This document shows, piece by piece, positions 1-9,726 of a stretch of DNA of 64,000 bases. Location of the stretch: NCBI GenBank assembly GCA_000999315.1, contig LCFW01000002.1:309259-373258 (forward strand), read 5' to 3'. A program made the position numbers and the translations under genes. This DNA comes from Candidatus Peregrinibacteria bacterium GW2011_GWF2_43_17. GTDB taxonomy: Bacteria > Patescibacteriota > Gracilibacteria > UBA1369 > UBA12470. A model generated the notes under the pieces. The model worked only from the letters and a program-made list of their open reading frames with translations, made no database searches and was not told the origin of the DNA. Position 1 is the stretch's first letter, and each line of letters opens with the position of its first letter.

Positions 1-1862
1 CTTATTCCGTAAACCTCGCCGGGTCCTCTTAATTTAAGGTCTATTTCAGCCAAATCAAACCCGTTATGAGTACCTTCCAAGGCACTCAACCTGGCCATCC
101 CATCCGGGGTATATTTCGACGCCAATAAGAAGCAATAAGACTGTTTTTCGCCTCTACCGACTCGCCCTCTGAATTGATGCAATTGCGATAAACCAAACCT
201 TTCGGCACCTTCTATCATCATAATCGTGGCATTCGAAACATCCACTCCAACTTCGATAACCGAAGTTGAAACCAGCACGTCGGTTTTTCCGGACTTAAAT
301 TGAAACATGGCATCATCTTTTTCAGCAGAAGACATACGCCCATGCAAAAGACCAACCTTCAAGTTTTTAAAAGGTCCTTCCGATAATTTTTCGAATTCAA
401 CCTTTGCGGACTTAACCTCTTCGAGATAATCGGACTCCTCAACCAACGGACAAATAACGTAAACCTGATCGCCACCGTTTTTAACACGATCGTAAATCCA
501 TTTATAACAATCGGTTCGTTTATCCTCGGCGACAACTTTTGTAATAATTTTTTTCCTGGAAGGAGGCAATTCGTCAATAATCGAAACATCGAGATCGCCA
601 TAGAAAATCATAGCCAACGTCCTAGGAATCGGTGTCGCAGTCATAGACAACAGGTGTGGGAATCCATGATTCGCCAATTTCCGCCTCTGTTCAACACCGA
701 ATCTATGTTGTTCGTCAACTATCGCAAGCCCCAGTTTTTTAAATTTCACTTTGTCTTGTATCAAAGCGTGAGTCCCTATTACCACATCAACCTTTCCCCC
801 GAATATTTTGGAATAAATTTCATCCTTCTCCCCTACCGATCCGGTTAAAATTTCGGTACTAATGGAGACTTTGTCAAACAACTCGCGTAATTTCGAGAAA
901 TGTTGTTTTGCCAAAACCTCGGTTGGAACCATGAAAGCCACTTGATAACCCGATTTAACAACATTCAAAGCCGCCAAAGCCGCAACGATGGTCTTTCCGG
1001 AGCCGACATCCCCTTGAAGTAATCTCAACATTGGCACTCCCCCACCCATATCGTTAAGCATCTCTATCAAACTTCGTCGTTGCGCTTTTGTAAGAGAAAA
1101 ACCAAGATCCTCAACAAATTTTTTCATCGCCTCGTCAGCCCTTTCAATTACAAAACCGGAAGAGAACTTCTTGAAAGCGCGTCTGATTTTCAAAGCTTTC
1201 AACTGCAAAGAAAAAACCTCGTTAAACGCCAACCTTTTTCTAGCCCTTACGAGATCTTTTTGGGAAGAAGGAAAATGCACATTTTTTATCGCAAATCCAA
1301 GCTCGCACAAATCCATCTCTTTTTTAACCCAATCGGGCAAAGTATCGGGAACCGAATCGGCATATTTCAACAATGGATAAATTTTATCTCGAATCCATTT
1401 CGAAATCAGCCCCTCCGTTTCATGATAAACAGGTACAATTCGAGCGGTATGCAGCACGTTTTCTGAAACCGCCTCAACTTTCGGACTGGCAAAAACACTA
1501 CGCCCTTTATCGTATTTGAGTTTGCCGGAAAAATAATACAACCCGCCAACTTTCAAAATTCTCTCAAGATATCCTTGGTTAAACCAAATCACGGCAACAC
1601 TGCCGGTACAGTCCGAAATGATTCCCTCCATAACGTGCATACCGTTTTTACTCTTCCTGCCATGCAGAGATTTCACTCTGCCTTTGATAACATTCAACTG
1701 ATCCAATTTCATATCCACAATAAGAACGGTATTCCGCTCATCCGTATAAGTACGAGGATAATAAGAAAGCAAATCAAAAATCGTCTTAACCCCCAAAGAA
1801 GACAAAAGGGAAATATGCTTTTTAGTGGTCCTTAAAACTTTATCAAGCTTGGTATCGAGCAT
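1..1862 (-). CDS. recG: ATP-dependent DNA helicase RecG (C-terminus runs off the left edge)
   Basis: Reverse-strand frame is open from ATG at 1862 to the window edge. It reads MLDTKLDKVLRTTKKHISLLSSLGVKTIFDLL..., with LLQGDVGSGKTIVAALAAL, DEQHRFGVEQR, MTATPIPRTLA and LSQLHQFRGRVGRG. It is absent from the ORF track because it has no stop inside the window. Confidence 0.95.
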   Translation of the reverse strand, partial: MLDTKLDKVLRTTKKHISLLSSLGVKTIFDLLSYYPRTYTDERNTVLIVDMKLDQLNVIKGRVKSLHGRKSKNGMHVMEGIISDCTGSVAVIWFNQGYLERILKVGGLYYFSGKLKYDKGRSVFASPKVEAVSENVLHTARIVPVYHETEGLISKWIRDKIYPLLKYADSVPDTLPDWVKKEMDLCELGFAIKNVHFPSSQKDLVRARKRLAFNEVFSLQLKALKIRRAFKKFSSGFVIERADEAMKKFVEDLGFSLTKAQRRSLIEMLNDMGGGVPMLRLLQGDVGSGKTIVAALAALNVVKSGYQVAFMVPTEVLAKQHFSKLRELFDKVSISTEILTGSVGEKDEIYSKIFGGKVDVVIGTHALIQDKVKFKKLGLAIVDEQHRFGVEQRRKLANHGFPHLLSMTATPIPRTLAMIFYGDLDVSIIDELPPSRKKIITKVVAEDKRTDCYKWIYDRVKNGGDQVYVICPLVEESDYLEEVKSAKVEFEKLSEGPFKNLKVGLLHGRMSSAEKDDAMFQFKSGKTDVLVSTSVIEVGVDVSNATIMMIEGAERFGLSQLHQFRGRVGRGEKQSYCFLLASKYTPDGMARLSALEGTHNGFDLAEIDLKLRGPGEVYGI

Positions 1863-1867
1863 AAAAA

Positions 1868-3622
1868 TTACACGTTTTCATTCTTGCCCGCTATCGCGGA
1901 AGCACCGATAACATTACCATTTGCATCTTTAATTGGCGAGATAGTCACATTGATATTTATCGCTTTTCCATCCGGAGTATTGTTGCTTTGTATTTCAATA
2001 CCGCTTACAACTTCACCGCGAGACACTCTTCTGAACAAATCCGGTCTATGAGTTCGTAAATCACGCGGAATAATGGCGAAAAGATCCCTACCGATAACAT
2101 CCGACGACTTATATCCGAACAACTCTTCCGCACCTTTATTCCACAGAAATATTTTTCGATCTTTATCAATGCCGGCGATCCCACAACCAGCAGAGGCTAT
2201 CAGGTTTTCCAAATATTGCTTCATCAACTCGATCTCTCTTTCCAAATTTACTCTCTTGGTAACATCGCGAAATACCCCTTCAACGCCTTTAACTTTGCCG
2301 CTCCGGTCCTTAAGTTCATTCGCGGTAACAGATACATATACCGGCGTACCATCTTTCTTTTTTAAGTTAACGATATAATCCTCCAGAAAACCTTTTTCCG
2401 GCAATTCGGAAAGGAAACTTTTTCTATCGAGAGGATTTACATACAAAGACAATATACTCATATCTGAAACCTCTTCGAAATCGAAATACCCAAGCATATT
2501 CAGAGCCGCTTTATTAAAAGCTTTTATTCTGCCATTCTCATCTGTCATATAAACTCCCATCTTCATCGAATCAAACAACTCCTTGTATTTTTCCTTAACG
2601 GCCTCCAGCTTGGCTTCGGCCTTCAAACTTTGATCAACATTATGCAAAAATCCCGTAATGCTTTCCAAATCCAAATCGGCATCATAAGACGCAGTACTGT
2701 TTAACTCGAAATAAGTGGATTCTCCGGATTTCGATTTGATACGAAACTTTAAACCCTTGGTTGAAGTTCTCTTATGCCGCTTCAATTCGATAAAAGAGTC
2801 TGAAACCGTCTTAAGATCTTCGGGAGATACAAACTCCGAGAAATGTTTGCCCAAAACTTCATTTTTCTCATATCCGAGCACGTCGTGAATAATCTCGTTT
2901 ATATGGGTGAACACCCCGTTTTTATCAATCGTATAAATAATATCCAACGCGTTCTCGAAAATATTTCTATATTTCTGTTCCGAAAGTCTCAATTCTTCAG
3001 TCTTACGCATAACTTCCTTCTCGAGCAGATCGTTCAAATGCACCACTTCGGTAGATTGCGTTTTTACAAGTTGTCCGGAAAACGCAAGATTGGAAACCGT
3101 ATTCGCAATAACACTTAAAAGTTCGGTAGTCGCATTCAATTTGTCTTCCGTGAAAAGAGGCACCGAAAGATACATCTCAAGAAGTTCGTCGAAATCCACT
3201 TTGTATTTATCGGCAAGTTCTTTACACCTGGCAATATCGGGGTTTGAAAGCCTGACTTGCCCACCTTTAAAATAAGCCGAAAGCTGACCGCTCACCATTA
3301 TCGGCACGCCAAATCCATATAGATCGGCATGACATTTGTAAATAAAAGGCTTATTGAAACTTACGCATTTATCAACACACTTAATCCCATCAGTATCGCA
3401 ACCGTTCAAGAACGGTACGAATTTCTTCATTTTCGAACAAAACATGGTCTCGTTACTTCTCTTGGTAATATATTCTCTGCTATGAACATCCACGATCACC
3501 AAAGATATACCGAGAGCATTCGCGAGATTGTCCTGCAACCTTTGAAGTGTACGCAAAGACACAAAATCCGTAAGGATAAACTTTTTATTATCTTTGTGCA
3601 TAAAATTTAAGGTCAATGGCAC
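1868..3622 (-). CDS. PocR-like sensory domain plus three PAS domains, no recognisable output domain
   Basis: 584 aa. Cys-rich N-terminal part (FCSKMKKFVPFLNGC...CVDKC...YKCHADLYGFGVPIMVSGQLSAYFKGGQV) followed by PAS repeats (YRNIFENALDIIYTIDKNG; YKELFDSMKMGVYMTDENGR; LENLIASAGCGIAGIDKDRK). Confidence 0.75.
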   Translation of the reverse strand: MPLTLNFMHKDNKKFILTDFVSLRTLQRLQDNLANALGISLVIVDVHSREYITKRSNETMFCSKMKKFVPFLNGCDTDGIKCVDKCVSFNKPFIYKCHADLYGFGVPIMVSGQLSAYFKGGQVRLSNPDIARCKELADKYKVDFDELLEMYLSVPLFTEDKLNATTELLSVIANTVSNLAFSGQLVKTQSTEVVHLNDLLEKEVMRKTEELRLSEQKYRNIFENALDIIYTIDKNGVFTHINEIIHDVLGYEKNEVLGKHFSEFVSPEDLKTVSDSFIELKRHKRTSTKGLKFRIKSKSGESTYFELNSTASYDADLDLESITGFLHNVDQSLKAEAKLEAVKEKYKELFDSMKMGVYMTDENGRIKAFNKAALNMLGYFDFEEVSDMSILSLYVNPLDRKSFLSELPEKGFLEDYIVNLKKKDGTPVYVSVTANELKDRSGKVKGVEGVFRDVTKRVNLEREIELMKQYLENLIASAGCGIAGIDKDRKIFLWNKGAEELFGYKSSDVIGRDLFAIIPRDLRTHRPDLFRRVSRGEVVSGIEIQSNNTPDGKAININVTISPIKDANGNVIGASAIAGKNENV

Positions 3623-3639
3623 TCCGAATTATTACGCCA

Positions 3640-4833
3640 TTATTTAGATTTGGCAATAAGGTATCTGCGTTTCCCGACTTGCAAAAGTACGCCTTTTTTA
3701 TTCAAATCTACATTCTTCTCGATAGAGGCAACTTTCTCAGAATCAACCTTCACCCCCCCTCCATCTATCATTCTACGCCCATCGCTCTTTGAAGATACCA
3801 GCTTCCCTTCAACCAAAAGATCTATGATATTCCAAGAATTTTTATCAAAAATCATCTCCGGGATTTCGTCGGGCAACTGTTTATTCCTGAAAACATTCAC
3901 GAACTCTTCTTCGGCACCTTTGGCGGCCTTTTCATCATGATACAAAGCAACAATTTCTCTCGCCAATTTCATTTTCAAATCTCTCGGATTCGCGCCTGAA
4001 TCAAACTGTTCTTTAAGACCCTTAAGATCACCGAGAGTTGCATTTGTAGTCAGCTCAAAATATCTCAAAATCAACCCGTCAGGGATAGACATAACTTTAC
4101 CATACATGGACTTAGGCTCCTCGTTAATTCCAATATAATTATCTTCCGACTTCCCCATTTTTTTCTTACCATCAAGCCCTTCCAAAATCGGTACCGTCAA
4201 AATGTTTTGCGGTTCTTGCCCGTAAGCCCTCTGCAAAACCCTCCCGGCAAGCAAATTGAACGTTTGATCGGTTCCTCCAAGCTCAACATCGGCTCTCAAA
4301 ACCACGGAATCATACCCTTGCATCAAAGGATACAAAAACTCATGCATCGAAATAGGCAATCCCGCCTTGATTCTATCCTGGAACATATCCCTTTCGAGCA
4401 TTTGCGCGACGGTAAAATTCGAAGCCAACTGCACCACATCTTTAAAAGATAAAGGCGAAAGCCAATCTGCATTCCACACAACCTCCACGTCTTTAACATT
4501 AATTAATTTCCCAACCTGTTCCAAATAATGTTCGGCATTCTTTTCAAGCTCCTTTTGCGTCTTCGGCTTCCTAGCCTCCATTTTGCCTGTAGGATCGCCT
4601 ATTTGACCCGTAAAATTGCCAAACAAAAGGATTATATGATGCCCAAGTTCTTGCAACTCTTTAAGTTTTTTAATCACGACCATATGACCCAAATGCAAAT
4701 CCGATCCCGAAGGATCTATTCCCAACTTAACACGTAACTTCTTCCCGGACTTAAGTTTCTTTTCAAACTCTTCTTTAACTATAACTTCAACCGTACCTTT
4801 ATTTAAGAAACTGAAAATTTTATCGTCATTCAT
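3640..4833 (-). CDS. tyrS: Tyrosyl-tRNA synthetase
   Basis: 397 aa. Class I motifs KLGIDPSGSDLHLGHMV and KMGKS, C-terminal S4-like domain. Confidence 0.95.
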   Translation of the reverse strand: MNDDKIFSFLNKGTVEVIVKEEFEKKLKSGKKLRVKLGIDPSGSDLHLGHMVVIKKLKELQELGHHIILLFGNFTGQIGDPTGKMEARKPKTQKELEKNAEHYLEQVGKLINVKDVEVVWNADWLSPLSFKDVVQLASNFTVAQMLERDMFQDRIKAGLPISMHEFLYPLMQGYDSVVLRADVELGGTDQTFNLLAGRVLQRAYGQEPQNILTVPILEGLDGKKKMGKSEDNYIGINEEPKSMYGKVMSIPDGLILRYFELTTNATLGDLKGLKEQFDSGANPRDLKMKLAREIVALYHDEKAAKGAEEEFVNVFRNKQLPDEIPEMIFDKNSWNIIDLLVEGKLVSSKSDGRRMIDGGGVKVDSEKVASIEKNVDLNKKGVLLQVGKRRYLIAKSK

Positions 4834-4917
4834 AATAAATATATAAATTATCGTTAAAAAAATACACTATCCGAAGAGTCCTGTCACTAGCGAGTATAGG
4901 TGTGATAGAATCACATT

Positions 4918-5844
4918 ATGAAAAAAACAACAATAATCGCAGAAACAACATCCAGGGTAGACAAAATTCTTGCAGCTCAATGTCCGGATCTAACCAGACA
5001 AAAAGCCCAAAGAGCCATTGAAGAGGGTTTGGTCAAAATCAATGGCGTAACGACAATAAAATCCAACAAAACGGCAAACGAAGGTGCGAAAATCACTATA
5101 ACCATTTCTCCGGAAAAAGAGTCCACATTGCAACCTCAAGACATTCCACTTGATATAATCCATGAAGACAAAGATTATTTAATAATCAACAAGCAAGCCG
5201 GATTAGTGGTACATCCATCGCCGGGACACCCTGATCAAACCTTGGTAAATGCAATTCTTTATTACTTGAAAGGCAACAAATTGAGCCATGAAAAAGACCT
5301 GATAAGGCCCGGGATCGTTCACAGACTTGACCAAGACACATCGGGAATTTTAGTCATAGCTAAAAACGACAAAGCCCACCTACATCTCGCGAAACAAATG
5401 GAAGCACGCACAACGGAAAAGAAATACACGGTACTGGTAAAAGGAATCATCGATCACAAAGGCATTATAGAAGCGCCGATAGGCAGAAATCCCATACGCA
5501 GACAAGATATGTCAGTAAACAAAGAAGGCAAAGACGCGATCACCGAATTTTCACCATTAAAAGTATTCGCAAACAAAAACTGTACCCTTCTCGAGATAAC
5601 AATGAGAACAGGCAGAACCCACCAGATAAGAGTCCACTTGGCATCAATAGGTTATCCGGTAATAGGAGACACCAAATACGGTGACAAAAAGACCAACCAA
5701 TCTTTTGAATTACTTGGTTTACAAAGACAATTCTTACACGCATCACAAATTACATTCGTAAACACAAAAAACAAGAAGGTATGCTACAAAGCACCTCTAA
5801 CTAAAGAATTGGACGAAATGCTAACTACACTTTCTTCTTCTTAG
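4918..5844 (+). CDS. rluD: RluA/RluD-family 23S rRNA pseudouridine synthase
   Basis: 308 aa. S4 domain, then GIVHRLDQDTSGILVIAKND and GRTHQIRVHLASIGYPVIGDTKYG. Confidence 0.9.
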   Translation: MKKTTIIAETTSRVDKILAAQCPDLTRQKAQRAIEEGLVKINGVTTIKSNKTANEGAKITITISPEKESTLQPQDIPLDIIHEDKDYLIINKQAGLVVHPSPGHPDQTLVNAILYYLKGNKLSHEKDLIRPGIVHRLDQDTSGILVIAKNDKAHLHLAKQMEARTTEKKYTVLVKGIIDHKGIIEAPIGRNPIRRQDMSVNKEGKDAITEFSPLKVFANKNCTLLEITMRTGRTHQIRVHLASIGYPVIGDTKYGDKKTNQSFELLGLQRQFLHASQITFVNTKNKKVCYKAPLTKELDEMLTTLSSS

Positions 5845-6226
5845 TGGCAACCCTCTTCGGCTTAGCTTCAACCACCACCTTTTCTTCTTCGGTAGCCTTA
5901 ACTTTGCCATTAACCTTCGTAATCTTCAAAACCTTAATCAACCAATATTTTTGTACATGACCCTGTGTTCTTTCGTACCTCTTCTTGGCCTTTTTCTTAT
6001 AAATCCTGAGTTTATCTCCTCTAACCTCATTCAAGATTTTGAGTTCAACAGTAGCTCCACTGATATAAGGCATGCCCAATTCAACATCGGATTCGCTCTT
6101 ACCCAAAAGAATAACGGTCTTACAAGTAAGGTTTTTACCCGGCTCTCCGGGAATTTTTTCTATCTGGAATTCGTCCTTTTCAGAGACCAAATATTGCCTT
6201 CCGGCCAATTCGATTACTGCAAACAT
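5825..6226 (-). CDS. rplU: 50S ribosomal protein L21 with a basic C-terminal tail
   Basis: MFAVIELAGRQYLVSEKDEF... YKKKAKKRYERTQGHVQKYWLIKVLKI. Convergent 20-nt overlap with the upstream-listed pseudouridine synthase gene. Confidence 0.92.
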   Translation of the reverse strand: MFAVIELAGRQYLVSEKDEFQIEKIPGEPGKNLTCKTVILLGKSESDVELGMPYISGATVELKILNEVRGDKLRIYKKKAKKRYERTQGHVQKYWLIKVLKITKVNGKVKATEEEKVVVEAKPKRVATKKKKV

Positions 6227-6280
6227 CGTATTTAATAGTTAATAGATAAGCAAAACACGGTTAAATTACTGATTTTCACC

Positions 6281-6814
6281 TTAAATTGCAAGCAAATCTT
6301 TCAACTTCAGAAAAGCCTCATCGAACGAAGCTCTCAATTTCGCCATTTCTTCAGGCGTAACCCTGCCCAAAACATATCCGCTCAAATCTTCCACCGGCAA
6401 ACCTGCGTTTATACCTATTCGAAGTCTCTTGAAATTCTCCGTTCCAAGACTTTCAACACAAGATTTCATGCCATTATGGGTGCCGGCACTCCCGTTCTCA
6501 CGATACCTGACAGTTCCAATCGGCAGATCGTAATCATCGTAAACCATAATGATATCCTCATCATTAATTTTATAAAAATTCTTGACCGCAAGAACAGCCT
6601 CCCCGGATTTATTCATATAGGTATCCGATTTTACCAAAATAACCTTATCGCCGTTCAAAACAGTCTCCGACAGATACGCACTCAGTTTTTTCTTCAATAA
6701 AAACTCGGGGAACTCCAACTCTTTCGCAACCTTCTCGACAAACATAAACCCGACATTATGCCGAGTTCTTTCATACTCTTCACCGGGATTGCCCAAACCG
6801 ATTATAACTTTCAT
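6281..6814 (-). CDS. pth: Peptidyl-tRNA hydrolase
   Basis: MKVIIGLGNPGEEYERTRHNVGFMFVE... PDTYMNKSG-type motif, DDYDLPIGTVRYRENGSAGTHNGMKS. Confidence 0.95.
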   Translation of the reverse strand: MKVIIGLGNPGEEYERTRHNVGFMFVEKVAKELEFPEFLLKKKLSAYLSETVLNGDKVILVKSDTYMNKSGEAVLAVKNFYKINDEDIIMVYDDYDLPIGTVRYRENGSAGTHNGMKSCVESLGTENFKRLRIGINAGLPVEDLSGYVLGRVTPEEMAKLRASFDEAFLKLKDLLAI

Positions 6815-8178
6815 CCTTTAAATTCAAAAATTACTTCGCCTATCTTAACATAATCCCCCACCATAGCACCAAGCCCCTTAAGTTTTTTTATAACAAACAT
6901 CTTCTTCATAACATCATAAACACGCCTGATACCAGCCTCTTTATCAAAATCCGTCATATTGACTATCTGTTCAAGCCTTTTGCCTTTAGCCTTAAACAAC
7001 TTTCTTTTTGGCATAACCGCCGGCGACACAACCGACCCTGCAACAGGAACAGTCAATTTCCTGGCATCAATTTCATACATAAAAGAAACTTCGACACTTT
7101 TAGGATCAACCTGAAGATGAGGTCTATAAATCTTAACCGTATCCGTCTTCAAAATTTCCGACTTCTTCGACCTCTTGGAAATCCCTTTCCATATCTTGAA
7201 AACCAACTCTTTTACGCCTTTACCCGTAACTGCCGAAATCGCCAAAATTTTACCCTTCAACTCAGGATGCTTCTTCACCAAATCGGAAACCAGCATGTCC
7301 GAAAGCTCTTTGCCTATCAAATCTATTTTGTTGATAACAACTATATGCACCTTGGAAACAAGCTTAGAATCATAAAGCTCAAGTTCCCTCCTTAAAATCA
7401 CGTAATCTTTCAAAATATCATTAGAGCTGCAATCGAGCATATGTATCAAAATTCCACTTCTGGAAATATGCTTCAAAAAATCATCGCCAAGCCCTTTCCC
7501 TTCAGATGCACCTTCTATCAAACCCGGAATATCCGCCATCAAAAAAGATTGCCCTCGATCTCCACCAAATTGAGACAAATCCACAACTCCAAGATTGGGA
7601 ATCAGGGTCGTAAAAGGATAATCTGCAATCTTGGGTCTCGCATTTGAAACAACAGAAATCAAGGTTGATTTCCCACACGAAGGCAGCCCGATAATTCCAA
7701 CATCGGCAACCATCCTGAGTTCAAGTCTGACTTCTACTTTTTCACCATCCTCACCCATTTCGGAAAAATCCGGAGTTTGCCTTACAGACGAAGCAAAATG
7801 GGCGTTCCCATGCCCTCCCCTACCACCTTTCGCGATAACAAAACGCTCCCCATGCTGAACAAGATCCACAACAACTTCGTTCTCTTCATTATAAGCGACC
7901 GTCCCGACAGGAACTTTTAGCGACATATCTTCTCCTCTGGCACCGGTCATATTGTTTCTTCCACCCCTCTCGCCACGAGTCGCCTTGAAAGATTTTCTGG
8001 TTAAAAACTCAACCAAAGTATTTATATTCTCATCCGCAACCAAAATTATATCCCCGCCATCTCCACCGTCTCCGCCATCCGGTCCACCCTTCTGAACAAA
8101 TTTTTCTCTATGAAAATTAACGGCACCATCCCCACCTTTACCAGCCTCGAATTTCACTTTTACTTCATCGCAAAACAT
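6811..8178 (-). CDS. obgE: Obg/CgtA GTPase with C-terminal OCT domain
   Basis: Obg fold (FEAGKGGDGAVNFHREKFVQKGGPDGGDGGDGG), G domain (VGIIGLPSCGKSTLIS, ADIPGLIEGASEGKGLG), OCT-like C-terminus. Confidence 0.95.
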   Translation of the reverse strand: MFCDEVKVKFEAGKGGDGAVNFHREKFVQKGGPDGGDGGDGGDIILVADENINTLVEFLTRKSFKATRGERGGRNNMTGARGEDMSLKVPVGTVAYNEENEVVVDLVQHGERFVIAKGGRGGHGNAHFASSVRQTPDFSEMGEDGEKVEVRLELRMVADVGIIGLPSCGKSTLISVVSNARPKIADYPFTTLIPNLGVVDLSQFGGDRGQSFLMADIPGLIEGASEGKGLGDDFLKHISRSGILIHMLDCSSNDILKDYVILRRELELYDSKLVSKVHIVVINKIDLIGKELSDMLVSDLVKKHPELKGKILAISAVTGKGVKELVFKIWKGISKRSKKSEILKTDTVKIYRPHLQVDPKSVEVSFMYEIDARKLTVPVAGSVVSPAVMPKRKLFKAKGKRLEQIVNMTDFDKEAGIRRVYDVMKKMFVIKKLKGLGAMVGDYVKIGEVIFEFKG

Positions 8179-8193
8179 ATAAAAATCTTATTT

Positions 8194-8230
8194 ATAAAAA
8201 AGCGCGAACCATATTAACAGGTCCGCGCTC
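8194..8230 (-). terminator. Rho-independent terminator downstream of the DsbA-like gene
   Basis: Minus strand AGCGCGGACC-TGTTAATAT-GGTTCGCGCT-TTTTTTAT: 10-bp stem with one G-T pair, then a T-run. Confidence 0.85.
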
Positions 8231-8250
8231 TCAGATAAAGGCATAACTAC

Positions 8251-8991
8251 CTATTTTGTCGCCTCTTCGTAAATTCTGGTCAGGATACTCTTGAAACCTT
8301 CCTGCATTTCACCATTTTGATCCGCATAATCTTCATAAGGCAAAGCTCCCATAACCTTCTCATCATTTATAAAGAATGAGGGAGTACCCATAACACCGGC
8401 GGCCCTGGCATCCGTCATATCGCTCTCCACCTCGTCATAATATGTACCATCCTCCAAGCAAGCATAAAAAGTATCGTAATCCACACCCAACTCTTTAGCA
8501 TAATCGGAAAAAAGCTCTTTTATCTCTCCGGTATACTCACTCCACTCGGTATATTTTTCAATCAACTTGGCCTGATAATCCCAATATGAAACGCTGTCAC
8601 TTGCACACTCGCCGGCTTCTGCGGCCAAATGAGCTTTATCATGAATCGGAAGAGGATAATCTCTGTAAACCAATTTAACCTTTCCCGTATCTATAAAATC
8701 AGCCTTGATTGAAGAGAAAGTTTCTGTTTCAAACCTCTGGCAATAAGGACATTCGTATTCGCTGAACACAATCATCGTAACCGGAGCGCTTTCATCCCCC
8801 ATTACAGGGTCGTCATCAACCGTAGGTAATTCGTAATTCTGATCTTGGGTATCCGCAGAAGGACCGGTAATATTCGTCTGTCCGGATGAGCCACCATCCA
8901 AAGAACTTATGCCTAACCCGACAAGTACGCCGATAAGCGCAAATGTGCTAAGCATCCACACGACTCCTCCCTGTTTGTTTTGGTTCTCCAT
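8251..8991 (-). CDS. Membrane-anchored DsbA-family thiol-disulfide oxidoreductase
   Basis: Start chosen at MENQNKQGG. N-terminal TM segment, then VFSEYECPYCQRFETETF (CPYC), a typical insert and GVMGTPSFFINDEKVMGALPYE. Confidence 0.88.
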   Translation of the reverse strand: MENQNKQGGVVWMLSTFALIGVLVGLGISSLDGGSSGQTNITGPSADTQDQNYELPTVDDDPVMGDESAPVTMIVFSEYECPYCQRFETETFSSIKADFIDTGKVKLVYRDYPLPIHDKAHLAAEAGECASDSVSYWDYQAKLIEKYTEWSEYTGEIKELFSDYAKELGVDYDTFYACLEDGTYYDEVESDMTDARAAGVMGTPSFFINDEKVMGALPYEDYADQNGEMQEGFKSILTRIYEEATK

Positions 8992-9118
8992 TTTTGAAGT
9001 GGTTATAAAATTTTTTAAAAGGACCTTATTGTATGATGATCTTGCAGAAATACACAAGTAGAAATTTTGTTTTTATTGAATCCACAAATCAAGCTTAGCG
9101 AAACAGCTTAATATATGG

Positions 9119-9150
9119 ACCGTTCGTCCCGCTAAGCGGGACTACCGGTC
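9119..9150. repeat. Short REP-like palindrome (GTCCCGC-TAA-GCGGGAC nested in GACCG...CGGTC)
   Basis: Nested self-complementary hairpin immediately 3' of tRNA-Leu. The inner CCCGCTAAGCGGG recurs at about 63865. Confidence 0.6.
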
Positions 9151-9152
9151 TG

Positions 9153-9237
9153 TGGTGCCGAAGGAGGGACTCGAACCCTCACTCCCGAAAGAACACGATT
9201 TTGAGTCGTGCGCGTCTACCAGTTCCGCCACTTCGGC
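9153..9237 (-). tRNA. tRNA-Leu(CAA)
   Basis: Reverse complement GCCGAAGTGGCGGAACTGGTAGACGCGCACGACTCAAAATCGTG...GGTTCGAGTCCCTCCTTCGGCACCA. Long variable arm, anticodon CAA, encoded CCA. Confidence 0.95.
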
Positions 9238-9353
9238 ATTTTAAAAGAGCAAGCAAACCTATTTTACGCATTTTTTTTCTATTGCAAAGTCCAAATTTGT
9301 AATGTAAATTTTCGCCATCGGCATATTGTTGTTCAATATACCGTAAACGACGC

Positions 9354-9430
9354 GGAGCGGTAGTTCAGTTGGTTAGAACGCCACACTGTCACTGTGGAGG
9401 TCGCGGGTTCGAATCCCGTCCGTTCCGCCA
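9354..9430 (+). tRNA. tRNA-Asp(GTC)
   Basis: GGAGCGGTAGTTCAGTTGGTTAGAACGCCACACTGTCACTGTGGAGGTCGCGGGTTCGAATCCCGTCCGTTCCGCCA. Cloverleaf, anticodon GTC, encoded CCA. Confidence 0.97.
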
Positions 9431-9443
9431 CAAGCCACGGGAA

Positions 9444-9461
9444 GCCTGCCTGCCGGTAGGC
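9444..9461. repeat. Short REP-like palindrome (GCCTGCC-TGCC-GGTAGGC)
   Basis: 7-bp stem with one G-T pair and a 4-nt loop, just downstream of tRNA-Asp. Related in style to 52596-52609. Confidence 0.5.
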
Positions 9462-9495
9462 GGACGAATCGTTTTTTCGCAAGAAAACACTTTTT

Positions 9496-9663
9496 TTGAT
9501 TTACAAAAGACTTGAAGATTTTGAGCAAGCCGCAAAACGCCTCAAGAAGGCTTTAAATCAAACCAAATTCACGGAACTGGAACAAGATAACGCAATACAA
9601 AAGTTCGAATTTACATTCGAGTTGGCATGGAAAACACTGAAAGACTACCTCGAAAACGCATAG
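9496..9663 (+). pseudogene. Truncated HI0074-like (HEPN-type) nucleotidyltransferase partner
   Basis: TTG-initiated frame LIYKRLEDFEQAAKRLKKALNQTKFTELEQDNAIQKFEFTFELAWKTLKDYLENA*. Resembles the N-terminal half of HI0074-family proteins and then stops. Confidence 0.6.
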
Positions 9664-9726
9664 AACTCAGATTCGTAGGGCTTTCATAGACAACTGCATG
9701 TGGGACCCAACCTCCTGACAGCTTAA

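Noticed and set aside
359-1835. Several short ORFs over the first 1.8 kb
   Set aside because: They are shadow frames over recG, which reads open on the minus strand through the whole region.
5825-6814. rpmA (L27) expected between rplU and obgE
   Set aside because: No L27-like ORF was found here. pth occupies the position, and rpmA may lie elsewhere, so its absence is not claimed.
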